Shown here one piece after another: positions 62,378 through 64,000 of a DNA stretch of 64,000 nucleotides. Position 1 is the first letter of the stretch; the number at the start of each line of letters is the position of its first letter. The position numbers were made by a program, and so were the translations under genes. The notes under the pieces were generated by a model, which searched no databases, was not told where the DNA came from, and saw only the letters and a list, made by a program, of their open reading frames with translations. The stretch covers positions 6,108,132 to 6,172,131 of the forward strand of contig NZ_CP100416.1 in the NCBI RefSeq assembly GCF_026017845.1, given 5' to 3'. The stretch comes from Amycolatopsis mediterranei. Lineage in GTDB: Bacteria > Actinomycetota > Actinomycetes > Mycobacteriales > Pseudonocardiaceae.

Positions 62378-62941
62378 ATGTCTCAGGAAGCCACCGGGGC
62401 GCCGCTGGAGATCATCGCGGCCTCGCTGCGCCGCGAGCGGACGCGCGCGGGGCTGTCGCTGACCGAGGTCGCGCGCCGCGCCGGCCTGGCCAAGTCGACG
62501 CTCTCGCAGCTCGAGTCGGGCACCGGCAACCCGAGCGTCGAGACTTTGTGGGCGCTCGGCGTCGCTCTCGACGTGCCGTTCTCCCGGCTGGTCGAACCGG
62601 ATCGGCCGAAGGTCCGGGTGGTCCGCGCGGGGAAGGGGCCGACGGTGTTCGCCGAACACGCCGACTACGCGTGCACGCTCCTGTCGGCCTGCCCCACCGG
62701 CGCCCGCCGCGACATCTACGTCGTCCGCGGCGAGCCGGGCACGCCGCGGCGCTCCGACCCGCACATGACCGGGGTGGTCGAGCACATCGTGCTGTGCGCC
62801 GGCCGCGCCCGGATCGGTGTCACGGACGCCCCGGAGGAGCTCCTGCCCGGCGACTACATCTGCTACCCCGGCGACGTCCCGCACATCTTCGAAGCCCTCG
62901 AGCCGGGGACCTACGGCGTCGAAATCTCCGAATACATCTGA
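62378..62941 (+). CDS. XRE-family regulator with C-terminal cupin sensor
   Basis: 187 residues from MSQEATGAP. HTH: LRRERTRAGLSLTEVARRAGLAKSTLSQLESGTGNPSVETLWALG; cupin: VVEHIVLCAGRARIGVTDAPEELLPGDYICYPGDVPHIFEAL. Likely senses an amino acid and represses the divergent azlCD operon. ATG preceded by AACAGG. Confidence 0.93.
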   Translation: MSQEATGAPLEIIAASLRRERTRAGLSLTEVARRAGLAKSTLSQLESGTGNPSVETLWALGVALDVPFSRLVEPDRPKVRVVRAGKGPTVFAEHADYACTLLSACPTGARRDIYVVRGEPGTPRRSDPHMTGVVEHIVLCAGRARIGVTDAPEELLPGDYICYPGDVPHIFEALEPGTYGVEISEYI

Positions 62942-63115
62942 ACCGTCACCGGTTTCGGGGATGGCCGAAGAGCACGGTCGAAGTGGGTTCGCCGACGTCT
63001 TCTCCCCTACGTTGGCACAGGTCGCGATGCCGATCCGGACCGGCCATCCGCGCCCGCCGTTCCTGTCCCCCTCACGAGCCACGGGCTCGCTGACGTTCGT
63101 TGTGAGGCAGCCGCA

Positions 63116-64000
63116 TGTACGACGTCATCGTGGTCGGGGCGCGCTGCGCCGGTGCGCCCACCGCCCTGTTGCTGGCCCGCGCGGGCCACCGGGTGCTCCT
63201 GCTCGACAAGGCGGCGTACGGCTCCGACACCCTCTCCACGCACCTCGTCCACCAGCCCGGGATCGCGGCCCTCGCCCGCTGGGGAGTGCTGGACCAGGTC
63301 CGCGCGTCGGGCTGCCCGCCGCTGGAACGCACCGTCTACGAGATCGCCGACGTCCACATCGACGGGTGCGCCGGCGGCGTGGCGGGACAGCGGGCGAAGT
63401 TCGCCCCGCGGCGCCGGGTGCTGGACGCGTTGCTGGTGGACGCGGCCGTCGAGGCCGGGGCCGAGTTCCGCGACCGCTGCCGGGTGACCGGGCTGCGGTG
63501 GGACGGATCGGGCCGGGTCGTCGGGGTCGAGGGCCGGCACGGGGGCCGGACCTTCACCGAAGACGCGCGGCTGGTGGTGGGCGCGGACGGCATGCGCTCC
63601 ACCGTCGCCCGGCTGGTGGCGGCGCCGTACCGCGTGCGGGACCCGCTCATGACCTGCGCCTACCACACGTACTGGCCCGACGTGCCCGCCGACGGCGTGG
63701 AGCTGTACGAGCGGCCCGGCGGCTGGGTGGCCGCCGTGCGCACCAACGACGACGCGACCATCGTGCAGGCGTACTTCCCGCAGTCCCGGTTCGCGGAGGT
63801 CCGCACCGACGCGCGCCGGGCCTACGAGGAGCAGATCCGCGCCACCGCGCCCGCGCTGTACGAGCGGCTGCGGGGCCGCGAGCCCGCGGAGCGCCTGCAC
63901 GGCTGCGGTGACCAGCAGAACTTCTTCCGGCAGGCGACCGGGCCCGGCTGGGTGCTCGCCGGCGACGCCGGGCACCACAAGGACTCCATCACCGCCCGCG
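63116..64000 (+). CDS. FAD-dependent oxidoreductase, 5' part (truncated at window end)
   Basis: The first 295 codons are present; the 3' end is outside the window. MYDVIVVGARCAGAPTALLLARAGHRVLLLDKAAYGSDTLSTHLVH is the FAD motif of geranylgeranyl-reductase/halogenase-like flavoproteins; VVGADGMRSTVARLV and GPGWVLAGDAGHHKDSITAR (second FAD motif) follow. GAGG lies upstream. Function unresolved. Confidence 0.85.

Overview
The window is very GC-rich, densely coded DNA with mostly GTG/ATG starts, 4-base GTGA/ATGA gene overlaps and few T-tract terminators. This points to an actinobacterium. The conservon operon (kinase / roadblock / DUF742 / GTPase), the AurF-like oxygenase, Ku plus a LigD-like protein, and a ruvC-ruvA-ruvB-yajC-secD-secF-apt-relA block resembling mycobacteria but with extra genes suggest a soil Pseudonocardiaceae member, probably Amycolatopsis-like. 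That placement is an inference; no rRNA or tRNA gene was seen.

Layout. 0-9.7 kb: a beta-1,3-glucan utilisation locus. It has the tail of a discoidin-domain protein, a LacI regulator, a GH16-GH3 operon and a divergent GH55-type enzyme, all sharing near-identical F5/8C (discoidin) modules; a 16-bp palindrome lies between the divergent units. 9.6-20.4 kb: mixed metabolism and regulation: FAD monooxygenase with a degenerate beta-lactamase-fold partner, MarR, GTP cyclohydrolase II, MetE-like protein, DUF3040, an unusual DinB, TetR/AurF pair, GNAT, and ahcY behind an SAH riboswitch that overlaps a terminator. 20.4-32.6 kb: Ku, a conservon ending in a styrene-monooxygenase-like flavoprotein, a TetR-controlled heterodimeric ABC exporter and a LigD-like protein lacking the ligase lysine. 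32.6-42.2 kb: secreted small protein, SARP-type regulator, DJ-1/GlxA pair, YibE/F transporter, MBL hydrolase and membrane-anchored cyclophilin. 42.2-49.4 kb: an accessory block between cyclophilin and relA, starting with an aminotransferase pseudogene. 49.4-61.2 kb: the housekeeping leftward block relA-apt-secF-secD-yajC-ruvB-ruvA-ruvC, then YebC and PdxT. 61.3-64 kb: azlCD with a divergent XRE-cupin regulator and a truncated flavoprotein.

The least explained signals are: (1) a two-copy covarying stem-internal-loop element, one copy just before dinB and one beside ruvC; (2) a DinB with isoleucine at the usual aromatic steric-gate position; (3) palindromic repeats lying in different reading frames inside two conservon genes; (4) 21-bp-period repeat arrays after two regulator genes; (5) the SAH-riboswitch pseudoknot strand doubling as a terminator arm; and (6) the pseudo-ligase. 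Several operators can be proposed directly from symmetry: a LexA-type box at ruvC, palindromes for MarR, TetR and LacI, and three GTTC-N6-GAAC sites before the XRE-cupin gene.

All family calls come from reading motifs by eye. No database search or computation was possible.
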